Positions 18,514 through 27,854 of a stretch of DNA of 64,000 bases are shown in pieces. The stretch is taken from positions 12,781 through 76,780 of the forward strand of contig CAZNXJ010000024.1 in assembly GCA_964577115.1 (NCBI GenBank), in the 5' to 3' direction. The position numbers and the translations under genes were made by a program. Source of the DNA: CAZNXJ01 sp964577115 (GTDB lineage: Bacteria; Planctomycetota; Planctomycetia; Pirellulales; Pirellulaceae). The notes beneath the pieces were generated by a model. That model saw nothing but the letters and a program-made list of their open reading frames with translations, did not search any database and was not told the origin of the DNA. Every line of letters starts with the position of its first letter. The stretch's first letter is position 1.

Positions 18514-19479
18514 ATGCAGCGGCTTGCTGTTCAGCCATCGCTCCTTTCACGCGTGCGGCCTGCCTTCACGCTTGTGGAGTTGCTCGTCGTCATCGCGATT
18601 ATCGGTGTTTTAGTCAGCCTTTTGCTGCCGGCTGTGCAGATGGCTCGCGAGGCCGCTCGGCGAATGAGCTGCCAGAACAACATGCGGCAGCTTGGCATTG
18701 GTTTGCACCTGTTTCACGACACGCATCGCGTTTTTCCCGCATCCGGCTGGACGATGGCCGGACCGGGCAACCCGGCGGGCAAGTTCGTGGGCTGGCGGCC
18801 GATGGTATTACCCTACCTCGAACAAGAGAACGTTCGAGCACTCTACAATTTCGAGCTCAACTGGTGGGAGGAGCCCAATTTGTCGCTGGCTGGCCAGTGG
18901 CTGGATGTGTTTGTCTGCCCGAGCACGATCAGCCGCGCGGGAGCGACGGAACTGACCGCGAAACCGCCGCGGCCTGCCATCACGGCGCCGCGCCCCTTGG
19001 GCCCCACGGACTATGAAGCGATCATGGGCGTGCAGCCCTGTGTGGACCCGGTGCACTATGCGACCCAGGAAACCAATCGTTCGGTCATGTTTCGCAATTC
19101 GCGCGTTTCCATGGGCCATATTTCCGATGGGTCGTCCAATACCATCTGTGTCGTCGAATGCGCCGCTCGCCCGCTCGTCTTCCAGGGCCGCAAAGCGGTT
19201 CCCGGTCTTTTCAACGATCAAGGGCAAGGGTGGGCGGATAGCGAAGGGCCGTTCAGCCTCGACGGCAGCAACGAGGACGGGACCATTCAATGCTTAGGGC
19301 TCGTTCAGACTCCGCGCGCCATCAATGCCACGAACGGCAATGAGCCGTACGCGTTTCATCCACAAGGTGCGAACATGTTGTATGCGGACGGCCATATGAG
19401 CTTCGTCGCCGACACGGTGTCCTTAAAGCTGTTCGCCGCCCAAGTCACTCACAAGGGCAATGAGACGACCTTCGAGTAA
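18514..19479 (+). CDS. DUF1559 prepilin-like protein
   Basis: The 321-residue protein has a type IV prepilin N-terminus, with FTLVELLVVIAIIGVLVSLL (processing after the residue before F, then a hydrophobic helix). The DUF1559 signature PAVQMAREAARRMSCQNNMR follows. The C-terminal H-x9-DG motif appears as ADGHMSFV near residue 292. These proteins are hugely expanded in planctomycetes, and their role at the cell surface is not known. It may use a start at 18514 (ATG) upstream of the short basic leader, which is normal for the family. Confidence 0.9.
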   Translation: MQRLAVQPSLLSRVRPAFTLVELLVVIAIIGVLVSLLLPAVQMAREAARRMSCQNNMRQLGIGLHLFHDTHRVFPASGWTMAGPGNPAGKFVGWRPMVLPYLEQENVRALYNFELNWWEEPNLSLAGQWLDVFVCPSTISRAGATELTAKPPRPAITAPRPLGPTDYEAIMGVQPCVDPVHYATQETNRSVMFRNSRVSMGHISDGSSNTICVVECAARPLVFQGRKAVPGLFNDQGQGWADSEGPFSLDGSNEDGTIQCLGLVQTPRAINATNGNEPYAFHPQGANMLYADGHMSFVADTVSLKLFAAQVTHKGNETTFE

Positions 19480-19558
19480 CCTAGCGAGGTGACTCATCGA
19501 GGAAGCTGGGAGCCTTCGCGCGGCCCGTCAGGCAGGCCACGGCACGCGGTAACTCGCG

Positions 19559-21184
19559 CTACCGCCGCATGCCAGCCACGACCTCGAGCAGGCCGCGTCC
19601 GGCGTTGCGAAGCTGGCTGAGCACGGTGCGGGCGCGGCCTTCATCGAGTTCCGTATGGAGCGTGCGCAATAGAGCGCTTGCCCGGGCGTCGCCAAGCAGC
19701 GCGATCATGGCTGGCACGAGCCATTGTTCGACGCCGTAGGCTGACTCGGCTTCGGGTGCCAGACACACCGGAATCACGCCGCGCAGCTTGCCTTCAAACA
19801 GCGACTGCGTGTACGCGACGGCCTCATGAATGCTGGTTTCCTTGGGACCGATCGGCTGCTGCCAATTGTACGGTGGGTTCCACTCCATCACCGGGCTGAG
19901 CCCATCGATGTGAGTCAGCACGCCGAGCATCGCGGGCGGTTTGAAGCGCGGCTGTGAAGCGAACCATGCGAGCGTTTCATCAATCATCCGCAGGTCGGCC
20001 TGGCGCGCGGGCGAGGTGGCTTTCATAACGACCAGCACGATATCGGCCCAGCACGCCGCTTCCCGAATCCGCTCGCGCTGCGCCTCCGTTAAATCCGCCG
20101 CGCTGTAACCCGGTGTATCCAGCACATGGACCTGCTGCCCGCTATGGGTCAGCGTCAATTTGTGCACGGGCAACCCGTTTGCCGAATCCGACGCCGGGCG
20201 ATGCTCGTCACGCACCGTCGCGCCACTCGCCGCGGTCGCGATCGCCTGAATCAAGCTCGACTTGCCCGCTCCCACCTGCCCGACCAGCGCGACCGTGACC
20301 ACGTCGGTTTCGCGTGCCGTTTCCTGAGCCTTCGCGGCGCCGGCGCTTGTAGGCTCGACCGGGACCTCGGTAGCCGCCGCGGTAGCGTTGAGCCGCGCGA
20401 GGACTTCGCGATAACGCCGAGCTCCTCCGCGCAGCCGCCCACTATTCATCTCGATCAGATACTTCCCCACGTAATGCACGTAAACGCCGAAGAAGGCTTC
20501 AAGCACATTGGCTTGGATCTGTTTGCTAGCCGAGTCCATCGCCACGCGCGAGGCGACATAGCGTCCGAGCGCGGCGGGGTTGAAGGCGAGCGATAGGGCC
20601 CAGGTCGCGTCGGCGGCCAGCTTCATCCAGCGCGGAGCGCGCGCCAGCGCGCGCCACTGCCGCAAGGTCAGCAGGGTACTGCCCGGCACGTATTTCTGAA
20701 TCCAATCGGCAGTGTCCTCCAGGGCGAGCTGTGCCGCGGCGAGGATTTCGAGCACGGTGAGCGCGCTGAGCGGATCTTTGGTCTTCGGGTGATAGTGCTG
20801 AGCCACTCGCAGCGCGAGATCCATTGCCGTTTGCAGGTAGAAGTGAGGATCGACGAGCTGTTCGGGTTTAACTTCGCCCGCTCGCTTGGAATAGCTCGTG
20901 ACGATCTCGAGAGCCGCCTCGTCACGCGGCGTCCAATGCCGCGTCGACCGCCGATCGGGCTCCCATTCCGGCAGCAGCCGCCGATGCCACCAGCGCAGTA
21001 GAACGTAGCCGATGCCCCAGCAAAGCGGCGTCGCCCACAACAGCCAGCGCCAGCGATCGCTCTGCCACAGAGCCCAGCCGCCGGCGGCGATGAAGACGGC
21101 GATGGGAATCAGTAGCAACAGACCGATCAGCGCCGGGCGCCAGAGCTTCAGGAGCCGTCGGAAATCGGACTGTTCTTTTTCCAT
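19559..21184 (-). CDS. Membrane-anchored P-loop GTPase, downstream member of a pair
   Basis: The protein has about 541 residues. Two hydrophobic segments lie near the N-terminus (ALIGLLLLIPIAVFIAAGGW and WLLWATPLCWGIGYVLL), then a long helical region, then a GTPase domain. G1 is VGQVGAGKSSLI near residue 300, G3 is VLDTPGYS, and G4 is LTHID, a THxD form of NKxD. The fold resembles Era/dynamin-like stress GTPases. Start ATG 21184 is chosen; a TTG at 21217 is also possible. Either start overlaps the end of the upstream GTPase gene by tens of bases, so the two are translationally coupled. No phenotype can be predicted. Confidence 0.8.
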   Translation of the reverse strand: MEKEQSDFRRLLKLWRPALIGLLLLIPIAVFIAAGGWALWQSDRWRWLLWATPLCWGIGYVLLRWWHRRLLPEWEPDRRSTRHWTPRDEAALEIVTSYSKRAGEVKPEQLVDPHFYLQTAMDLALRVAQHYHPKTKDPLSALTVLEILAAAQLALEDTADWIQKYVPGSTLLTLRQWRALARAPRWMKLAADATWALSLAFNPAALGRYVASRVAMDSASKQIQANVLEAFFGVYVHYVGKYLIEMNSGRLRGGARRYREVLARLNATAAATEVPVEPTSAGAAKAQETARETDVVTVALVGQVGAGKSSLIQAIATAASGATVRDEHRPASDSANGLPVHKLTLTHSGQQVHVLDTPGYSAADLTEAQRERIREAACWADIVLVVMKATSPARQADLRMIDETLAWFASQPRFKPPAMLGVLTHIDGLSPVMEWNPPYNWQQPIGPKETSIHEAVAYTQSLFEGKLRGVIPVCLAPEAESAYGVEQWLVPAMIALLGDARASALLRTLHTELDEGRARTVLSQLRNAGRGLLEVVAGMRR

Positions 21185-22353
21185 AGGTTTGCTGCTTGAG
21201 ACAACTGTTCCTGCCAAATCCGCTCCAGGTCCTTTTCGCTCGGCGCATTGCCCGCTTCAACTTCACCAAAATACCAGCTGCATGCTTTACCCAGAGCGAA
21301 CGTGTAAGCGTACGCAGCGCTCGCATTGACCGCCATGCCGACGTAAGGCACGACTTTAAGCGCTTCGCGCAAGGCGGTCCGCAACACGATTCTACCGGCC
21401 AGCGGCGCGGCGAGCCGCAAGAACGTGCGTGTATTCATCCGCTGGCCATATATCTGGGCCAGACGGTGGACCATATGCGTCTGAACGGCCGTCACGACCG
21501 GAATGTCGATCCACGGAAGCGGCACGCTCGCCGCCGCCGCGGCCAGTGTGCTGTAGCCCAGCACGTACGGCAAGGCACGGCGTTCGTTCAGATCGCGGAG
21601 CGGCTGAAGCATCGTGTCGAGGCTCAGCAGCGACTGGCGATACGCCGCCGGTAGAAGTTCAATGAGCGCCTGTTTGAGCCGAGCTCCGCCAAAATCCGGT
21701 GGTATAAAGCCTTCCTCCGGTTTCGTAATATCGAGCGGAACAATGCGATCGACGAGCCCTTCGAAGCGTTCGCGCTGCGCGTCAAGCTGCTGGCGCATCC
21801 GGGGCGGAAGCGTCTCGGGCCAGGTCTGATCCACGGCCGACGATTCGAATAGGTCGGGCTGTGGGTGTTGTTGCCGCGGATAGGCCTCATGGAGGCAACT
21901 GAGCACGAGCAACACCGGGCGCTTCGGCTTTGCCGCGCGAATGGTCCGCAGTGGCTTGATGACATCTTCCAGCGCGTCATCCATGAGCCGAGCCGTGACG
22001 ATGACGACGTGAGCCATCTCGTCGAACGCCTTCAAATCTTCCTCCGGCTGGTACGTGGCTTCGCCCAATCCGCGTGTATCGAGGAACGTAACCAGCGGCG
22101 CTTCGGGGGCGGGAAAGACGTATTGGCGAGAAAACCGAGTTTGCGGGCGGAAGCCATCGCCGATCACGGCATCTTCGGCTCCCGTCAGATACCGAATGAT
22201 TGTCGTCTTCCCACTTCCCGTTTTTCCAAAAAGCCACAACACCGGAACGGGCGCATGCTGCAATATCCGCTGTCGTTCGGCTTTGTAGGCGTCCTCGGTC
22301 AGAGGTCCTTTGCGCCACGGCCATTGCCAACGAACCCGCTTACTCTCACCCAC
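21148..22353 (-). CDS. GTPase with DUF697-like C-terminus, upstream member of a pair
   Basis: The 401-residue protein begins with a basic tail and a P-loop GKTGSGKTT at residues 43-51. G3 is LDTRGLG near 91-97. The expected NKxD is missing: LVLSCLHEA stands where it should be, so guanine specificity may be altered. The C-terminal half has hydrophobic helices (AAAAASVPLPWIDIPVVTAV and VVPYVGMAVNASAAYAYTF) like the DUF697 region of YcjF-type membrane GTPase partners. The gene ends inside the start of the second GTPase gene. An ATG at 22353 with no strong ribosome site is the only reasonable start. Confidence 0.8.
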   Translation of the reverse strand: MGESKRVRWQWPWRKGPLTEDAYKAERQRILQHAPVPVLWLFGKTGSGKTTIIRYLTGAEDAVIGDGFRPQTRFSRQYVFPAPEAPLVTFLDTRGLGEATYQPEEDLKAFDEMAHVVIVTARLMDDALEDVIKPLRTIRAAKPKRPVLLVLSCLHEAYPRQQHPQPDLFESSAVDQTWPETLPPRMRQQLDAQRERFEGLVDRIVPLDITKPEEGFIPPDFGGARLKQALIELLPAAYRQSLLSLDTMLQPLRDLNERRALPYVLGYSTLAAAAASVPLPWIDIPVVTAVQTHMVHRLAQIYGQRMNTRTFLRLAAPLAGRIVLRTALREALKVVPYVGMAVNASAAYAYTFALGKACSWYFGEVEAGNAPSEKDLERIWQEQLSQAANLWKKNSPISDGS

Positions 22354-22787
22354 GCAAATAGGCTCCCCAAGGTGCCGATAGAAACATGCCGCGGCGGTTG
22401 AACATCGCCTTGACTGCTAAGTCTACGCCATCTCGCGGCGCGGCGGGAGCCGCCCAGCCCTTGTGCTCGCTCACCCTTTCATGGTTGGGCGAAGACCAAT
22501 TCGGCTTCCTATCCACCAACTTCGAGCGAATTTCTTGAGATTCCATGCGGCGTGTGCCAGAGACGCTTGTCCCGGGCAGCTTGGCACATGACCTGCTGCG
22601 CTTGCCGTTTGTTCGGCAATTCCCGGCTGGTGCATATATGCCGGAGGGGGTGTCGCTGGCCGCAGCCCTCAAGGCAGCGGCGAGCAACGCTTCCGTTGCG
22701 CGCACCACGCGTGGAACGAGCCGATGTGCGTCGCCTGGCCACGTTTGGCATGCGTTCTTTTAGCACTTGAATGGGAGAGGTAGTGGA
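22354..22787. other. Divergent intergenic region, GTPase pair and PDZ gene
   Basis: I see no coding region, stem-loop or clear promoter here. Short frames on both strands have no recognisable product. Confidence 0.4.
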
Positions 22788-23771
22788 ATGAGCTGGAAAA
22801 CCGTTTGGACCGTACTTCCCGGATGCGTTCTCGCCGGAACGCTGGCCGTCGCAACGCCGACCTTCGGCCAACAGACACCGGGCGCGCCGCCCCGCGCGGA
22901 CGCCGACTCGGCCGAGCAAGCCGCCCCCGCGCAGGCCGAAGCAGAAGCTCAACTCGATTTCGATCAGCTCGACCCGTTCGACGACGAGCAGCTGCGCGAC
23001 GCGCCGCCCGAAGGTGATCCACCGGCACCGCCGGAATCGCGCGACCCGCATGCGGAGCAGCAACCGCTTCAGCCCGAGAATCAACCGCTCGATGAAACGC
23101 CGGCCGACGAGCAACAGCGAACACAATTTGACGAGCCGTATCAAGACGGCGAGCAACGGGATGCGCAGCGCGACGAACGTCGCGCTGCCGACCCGTCGCA
23201 GGATACCGCGTGGCTGGGGATTTATATGGGCACCGAACAAACTGCTCAACAACAAGGTGTCCAGGTCACCCAGATCTATCCCGCGGGTCCGGCGGCGCGA
23301 GCTGGTATTCGCCCGGGTGATCTAATCGTGTCGATTGACGGCCAACAGGTCGCGACCAATGACGAATTGGTCAAAGTGCTTGAAAACGTTCCGGCGCGCT
23401 CCGAAGTAGAAGTTCTGGTCGTGCGCAATGGTCGCGAGATACCGCTCACCATTCGAACCGCAGCCCGATCGGCCTTTGCCGGACAACAGAGGATGCGTGG
23501 CGGCGATCGATTCTACACGGGTCAGTACGAGCAAGGGCTATATGACGGACCGCCGCAGGGGATGACGATGGAAGCTCACCGCCGCCTCGAGGAGCAGCAC
23601 CAGCGACTGGAAGAGCAGATCATGGCGTTGCGACAGGAAGTGGCGGAACTGCGCGAGATGCTCATGGCCCAGCAACCTCAACAGCAGTCGCAACCAAATC
23701 TCGAGCCCACGACGCCCGAGAATCCGGAGCAAGGTCAGGCCACCCCGCCTGCTCCCGGCAATGAGCCTTAA
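22788..23771 (+). CDS. Secreted PDZ protein with acidic linker and coiled-coil end
   Basis: ATG 22788 follows gggagagg and opens a signal peptide ending near PTFGQ. The 327-residue product has an acidic region rich in Asp, Glu, Gln and Pro at about residues 30-140. A single PDZ domain follows at 140-225 (DTAWLGIYMGTEQ, ARAGIRPGDLIVSIDGQQVA). Next comes a coiled coil with heptads at about 260-295 (EAHRRLEEQHQRLEEQIMAL) and a Gln/Pro-rich tail. No protease domain is present. It probably acts as an exported scaffold. The plan of leader, acidic linker and PDZ is shared with the protein at 7979-8839. Confidence 0.8.
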   Translation: MSWKTVWTVLPGCVLAGTLAVATPTFGQQTPGAPPRADADSAEQAAPAQAEAEAQLDFDQLDPFDDEQLRDAPPEGDPPAPPESRDPHAEQQPLQPENQPLDETPADEQQRTQFDEPYQDGEQRDAQRDERRAADPSQDTAWLGIYMGTEQTAQQQGVQVTQIYPAGPAARAGIRPGDLIVSIDGQQVATNDELVKVLENVPARSEVEVLVVRNGREIPLTIRTAARSAFAGQQRMRGGDRFYTGQYEQGLYDGPPQGMTMEAHRRLEEQHQRLEEQIMALRQEVAELREMLMAQQPQQQSQPNLEPTTPENPEQGQATPPAPGNEP

Positions 23772-24290
23772 TCACGATCGTGGCTAGCGGGGCAGGCCCA
23801 ACCGGCTCGGCGTCCTTGCGGCGTCGAGCCGGGGTGGCTCAGCACGGGGACGGCGATGTACACCGTTCACCGGTGAAACCAGCGTTCAATGACGTGGAGC
23901 GCAGAGCGTTTTTAAAATTCGGGACAAAGTTTTCAGAAAGCCATGGCTTTTTGACAGGCGGTCCGTATATTAAGGGGGCAATTGAGCGAACATGGGTTCG
24001 CTCGCTCGAAGATCACAATCGCACGTCTCACTTATGCTGCACTTGTCCCCGGGGCACTTCCATTCCGAGCGGTTCTGCTCGCTGTACCGGGACGAGAGAG
24101 CTGGTGGTGCACCGGCTGATGGATGTTTCTTTTCGCCCTTGTTCTCGAGGGTCTTCAAGACGACTTCCCGCATGCGGTGCGAGGCCGCGCAAAGGGGCTT
24201 GACCGCGCTTTGATCTTCAGCGCCGCCTTCGCGGCGGCGCAGGTACTTTATGGTTTTTGGGCCCTCCGGGGCTCGCACGAGGACTGGGTT
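23772..24290. promoter_or_regulatory. Long leader region of the RRM gene with palindrome and hairpin
   Basis: This 519-base gap has no supported gene. It contains a 14-base perfect palindrome at 23937-23950 (aaagccatggcttt), directly followed by ttgaca at 23951-23956 and an AT-rich block at 23966-23973. A GC-rich hairpin sits 50 bases before the RRM start, with arms 24220-24227 and 24233-24240. RNA-binding RRM genes in other bacteria often have long regulated leaders, so this may be a controlled 5' UTR. That is inference. Confidence 0.4.
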
Positions 24291-24611
24291 ATGAAGAAGA
24301 ACATCTATGTCGGCAACCTTTCGTTCACGACGACGTCGGACGACCTGCGTGATGCTTTCGAGCAGTACGGTGCGGTTGATTCGGCGCAAGTCGTGACGGA
24401 CCGCGAAACCGGCCGCTCGCGCGGTTTTGGTTTTGTGGAGATGTCTGAGGGAGCCGATTCGGCGATCTCGTCGCTCAATGGCGCCGAGCTACAGGGGCGG
24501 AAAATCACCGTCAATGAAGCTCGTCCGCGCGAAGATCGCCGGGGAGGCGGTGGTGGTGCCGGTGGCCGTCGCGGCGGCAACGGCGGTGGTGGCTATTCGC
24601 GCCGCTACTAA
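24291..24611 (+). CDS. RRM-domain RNA-binding protein with glycine-rich tail
   Basis: The 106-residue protein starts with a single RNA recognition motif: RNP2 is IYVGNL at residues 4-9 and RNP1 is RGFGFVEM near residues 44-51. A short tail of Gly and Arg (GGGGGAGGRRGGNGGGG) follows. This is the layout of cyanobacterial and planctomycete Rbp proteins, which bind single-stranded RNA and are often induced by cold. ATG 24291 is the only start that places RNP2 correctly. A long leader lies upstream and a strong terminator lies about 115 bases downstream. Confidence 0.93.
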   Translation: MKKNIYVGNLSFTTTSDDLRDAFEQYGAVDSAQVVTDRETGRSRGFGFVEMSEGADSAISSLNGAELQGRKITVNEARPREDRRGGGGGAGGRRGGNGGGGYSRRY

Positions 24612-24726
24612 AAACGAGACCACACAGACTCGGCATGTTTCTCTGCGAACGCCCAGTCCGTGAATGAGGTGGACCACTGCCGCAGCGTCCTGCTGCCGGC
24701 AAATGCATCCACCTAACCGAACACCG

Positions 24727-24758
24727 AAAGGGGTGCCGTTTACGAGCGGCACCCCTTT
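24727..24758 (+). terminator. Strong Rho-independent terminator
   Basis: A perfect 12-base stem (24727-24738 with 24747-24758) closes an 8-base loop and runs into a T-rich tail (ttttctcgttctt). It most likely ends the RRM transcript. Confidence 0.85.
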
Positions 24759-24901
24759 TCTCGTTCTTGATCGCATGGGGACCGGACCGGAAAAAGCACA
24801 GCGGCCGACTCCGGCCTGCTTGTACATGGGCCCAGAATTTGCCGGCTAAACCGCCCCGAAAATCCCGCACACACGCCCTAGACGCCCTAGGAGGCTCGAC
24901 C

Positions 24902-25918
24902 GTGGACGGAACAAGTCGCCGAACGTTTCTACAGGCCGGCGTCGCTGCCGGTATCGTTTTTCAGCTCGCCGAACAGCTCATCGCTCGTCAGACCGATTCC
25001 GGCCAAGGCTTACCTCAGCGGCCGCTGGGCCAAACCGGTGCCGAGGTTTCCATCCTTTGTCTCGGCGGCTGGCATATCGGGCAGGCCGGTAAGGACGACG
25101 GCGATGAAACCGCTATCCGGCTCATGCACCGAGCGATCGACGAAGGCTTGACATTCTTTGATAACTGCTGGGACTACCATGACGGCTACTCGGAGGAGCT
25201 CATGGGCCGCGCGATACAGGATCGCCGCGATCGTGTGTTCCTGATGACAAAGAATTGCGAACGCGATTACGAAGGCTCGAAGAAGTGCCTAGACGATAGC
25301 CTCCGCCGCCTAAAAACCGACCACATCGATCTCTGGCAGTTCCACGAGATGGTTTATGACAACGACCCGGATTGGGTGTTTGACAAAGGCGGCATTAAAG
25401 CGGCGGTGGAAGCTCAGAAGGCAGGCAAGGTCCGCTACATCGGATTCACGGGACACAAAGACCCGCGCATTCATCTGAAGATGATGGGAAAGCCGTACGC
25501 GTGGGCCACGGCGCAGATGCCGATCAATGTCTGCGACTATCACTACCGCAGTTTTCAGCGCGAAGTCGTACCGCTCTGCCTGGAAAAAGGCACGGGAGTA
25601 ATTGGCATGAAGAGTTTAGGGGGCGGAGTGGAAGGCAAAATTCCCACGTCCGGCCTGGTTTCGGCGCGCGACTGCATCCACTACGCCCTTTCCCAGCCGG
25701 TCGCGTCGCTCGTCGTCGGACTACGCAACGAGCGCGATCTCGAACAGGCGCTCGGCGTAGGACGACAGTTCGAGATGATGCCGGCGGAGAAGCAAGAGCA
25801 GCTGCGCGAAAAGGTGCGTGAAGAAGCCGAAGACGGTCGGCATGAACTGTTCAAATCGGCCAAAACATTCGACGGCCCCCACCACCGCAAGCAGCACGGG
25901 TTCGCCGTCGACGGCTAA
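24902..25918 (+). CDS. Tat-leader aldo/keto reductase
   Basis: The start is GTG 24902, fixed by a strong aggagg at 24889-24894 with 7-base spacing. An open frame from 24767 lacks such a site. The 338-residue protein has a twin-arginine leader (SRRTFLQAGVAAGIVFQL) and an aldo/keto reductase barrel. LTFFDNCWDYHDGYSEELMG holds the catalytic Asp and Tyr, VFLMTKN the Lys, and the FHEM segment the region of the catalytic His. Such exported AKR-like oxidoreductases are common in planctomycetes. Cofactor use outside the cytoplasm would require export after folding with NADP(H). The substrate is unknown. Confidence 0.88.
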   Translation: MDGTSRRTFLQAGVAAGIVFQLAEQLIARQTDSGQGLPQRPLGQTGAEVSILCLGGWHIGQAGKDDGDETAIRLMHRAIDEGLTFFDNCWDYHDGYSEELMGRAIQDRRDRVFLMTKNCERDYEGSKKCLDDSLRRLKTDHIDLWQFHEMVYDNDPDWVFDKGGIKAAVEAQKAGKVRYIGFTGHKDPRIHLKMMGKPYAWATAQMPINVCDYHYRSFQREVVPLCLEKGTGVIGMKSLGGGVEGKIPTSGLVSARDCIHYALSQPVASLVVGLRNERDLEQALGVGRQFEMMPAEKQEQLREKVREEAEDGRHELFKSAKTFDGPHHRKQHGFAVDG

Positions 25919-25959
25919 ACATTCCAGGAACGCGGCAAACGACGCAACGGACGCGTCGC

Positions 25960-27690
25960 CTACGGCAAAATCACCACGTCAAAGAACCCGATCATCATTT
26001 CTTCCCACGACTGATCGCCCCACCGCACCTCGCGCGTCGGGTCGGGATTGAAGGGGTTGTCTTCTGAATTGTCGAAGACGGCCGTACAGACGATCTCTGT
26101 CCCGGCGGGCAACACCTTCGGCTCCGCCAGCTCGTACGTCAGCTGCCAATTGAAGTCGTACCGCGGGACATCGAGCAAAACCTCCTGAGTCCCGTCCGGG
26201 TACGTCGCTTCATAGCGAAACGACTTGCCGCGCACGTGCATGTGCGGTGTGAGGTTTAGCAGCAGTACTTCGCGTTCCATCTTTCGCCGCGCGGTGACAA
26301 CGTAATGGGCGTCACCGGGCGGAATGCGAAATTCCGTATTCGCGATCGCCGCACCATGAACGATCTGCGTCACGTCCTTCTTGTCGATGAAACGCAGGCC
26401 AACCTGGCTGAGATCTTTTTGCGGTGAGCCATTCGGCGTGTAGTGCAGTTCGAACACCAGCTTCGAACCAGCCGGGATGCGCATCGCTCGTCCTCCGTCG
26501 TACTGAGTCGGCGGACTACCCGGCGCGTATCCATCCACCGCGCCCACACGGCGGAAATCCTTTTCGCCCGGCGGTTTGATGTACACCAGAATGTGATGCA
26601 CAACCGAGCGGTTTTGCGGCCGAGCTTCCGCGGCCTGGACGAACATGTCCTCGGTAAAGCCCGGATCGACTTCGAAGTACTGATAATCCACAACACCGTC
26701 CGCCGGGATCTCGAACGGCGTGTCGCTCATCGGAATCACCAAGTCGGGCGTTCCCATGCGCCAGCCCGTGACGAATTCCGGAAGCGGTGGTAGTTGTTCG
26801 GCATCGCCGAGCGGCATGCCGTTGTCCACCCACTGATGGATGAGCTCTTTTTCTTCCGGCGTCAGTCGAGAATCGTTACGGAAATGGCCGAATTCCGGAT
26901 TGGCATTCCACGGAGGCATCCGGTTCTCGTCGATCACCTCGAGAATCGTCTCTTCCCAGCCGAGGACGTCTTCATAGCTGGTCAGAGAAAACGGCGCGAC
27001 TTCCCCCGGACGATGACATTCGACGCAGCGCCGGTACAGGATCGGCGCAATGTGCTCGGCATACGTGACGTCTCCCTGAGGCTCGATTTCTTTCCGCCGG
27101 CCGATAAAACAACCTACCGCCTCGGTACTGGGAACCGTCACCTCACTTCCGGCGATCAGCTGATCAAGCACCTCCGCGAGAAAATGTTGGCGTGCATCGG
27201 GGCGAAGAACTCCGACATCGTATTGATCATCGATTCGGCCCTGATAGCGGACAACTCGCTGCTCATCGAGCACAAACACCTCGGGGGTACGTTTGGCTTT
27301 GAGTAGGTCGGCAAGGCGATGCTCCGTGTCTTTTAGCTGCGGAAATGTCAGCTCGTGGACTCGCCTATATATGGCCAGTTCGGATAGAGAGTCCTGGCTG
27401 TTCGAGTTCACCCCCAAGATGACGACGCCCTGGTCGTGGTACTTTTGGTGAATTTGCTCCAGGCGCGGCGCATACAGCCGAGCGAGCGGACATTCGGTGC
27501 CGAGGAACGCGACAACAACAAACCGAGCATCCACATCGCCGAGCGCAAACGGCCGGCCATGATGTTCCATCAGACGGATCGCGTCGAAGGCCTCACGCAG
27601 CGGCTCGCCGGCTCGTGCTCCCTCCACCGCCATCAGTGCGGCTAGCACCGCAGTGATCCCCAACCAGCGACGTCGATGATTCCAATGCAT
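25960..27690 (-). CDS. Secreted fusion: redoxin + haem c (PSCyt) + copper type II monooxygenase-like domain
   Basis: The 576-residue protein has a leader at residues 1-27. A redoxin domain follows at about 40-185 with FLGTECPLARLY, in which Cys67 is the only active-site Cys. A single-haem motif CVECH (Cys222, Cys225, His226) has a likely axial Met258 (NRMPPW). The C-terminal part matches the copper type II ascorbate-dependent monooxygenase fold. His365-His366 and His416 correspond to the CuH ligands. His483-x-His485 and Met565 or Met566 (EEMMIG) correspond to the CuM ligands. All copper ligands appear present. The fold match is from motif memory. The substrate is unknown. Confidence 0.85.
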   Translation of the reverse strand: MHWNHRRRWLGITAVLAALMAVEGARAGEPLREAFDAIRLMEHHGRPFALGDVDARFVVVAFLGTECPLARLYAPRLEQIHQKYHDQGVVILGVNSNSQDSLSELAIYRRVHELTFPQLKDTEHRLADLLKAKRTPEVFVLDEQRVVRYQGRIDDQYDVGVLRPDARQHFLAEVLDQLIAGSEVTVPSTEAVGCFIGRRKEIEPQGDVTYAEHIAPILYRRCVECHRPGEVAPFSLTSYEDVLGWEETILEVIDENRMPPWNANPEFGHFRNDSRLTPEEKELIHQWVDNGMPLGDAEQLPPLPEFVTGWRMGTPDLVIPMSDTPFEIPADGVVDYQYFEVDPGFTEDMFVQAAEARPQNRSVVHHILVYIKPPGEKDFRRVGAVDGYAPGSPPTQYDGGRAMRIPAGSKLVFELHYTPNGSPQKDLSQVGLRFIDKKDVTQIVHGAAIANTEFRIPPGDAHYVVTARRKMEREVLLLNLTPHMHVRGKSFRYEATYPDGTQEVLLDVPRYDFNWQLTYELAEPKVLPAGTEIVCTAVFDNSEDNPFNPDPTREVRWGDQSWEEMMIGFFDVVILP

Positions 27691-27854
27691 GGCGCTGTTC
27701 TCGGATTTCAGGGTCCACGAATCTAGGGACCTGTGATCTTATTCAATTTTGCAGGGGAGGCCCATAGTAGCTGGGGGACGCGGCGAGCCGCGGAGCCGCG
27801 AGCGCACCTCGCGGTTTGCAGTTGGCATGGCACTTTCCGCGGGAGGAGGGCAGA

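Noticed and set aside
23951..23956. ttgaca as a -35 for the RRM gene
   Set aside because: No -10 lies at 16-18 bases; the AT-rich block is only about nine bases away, so I list it as part of the leader only.
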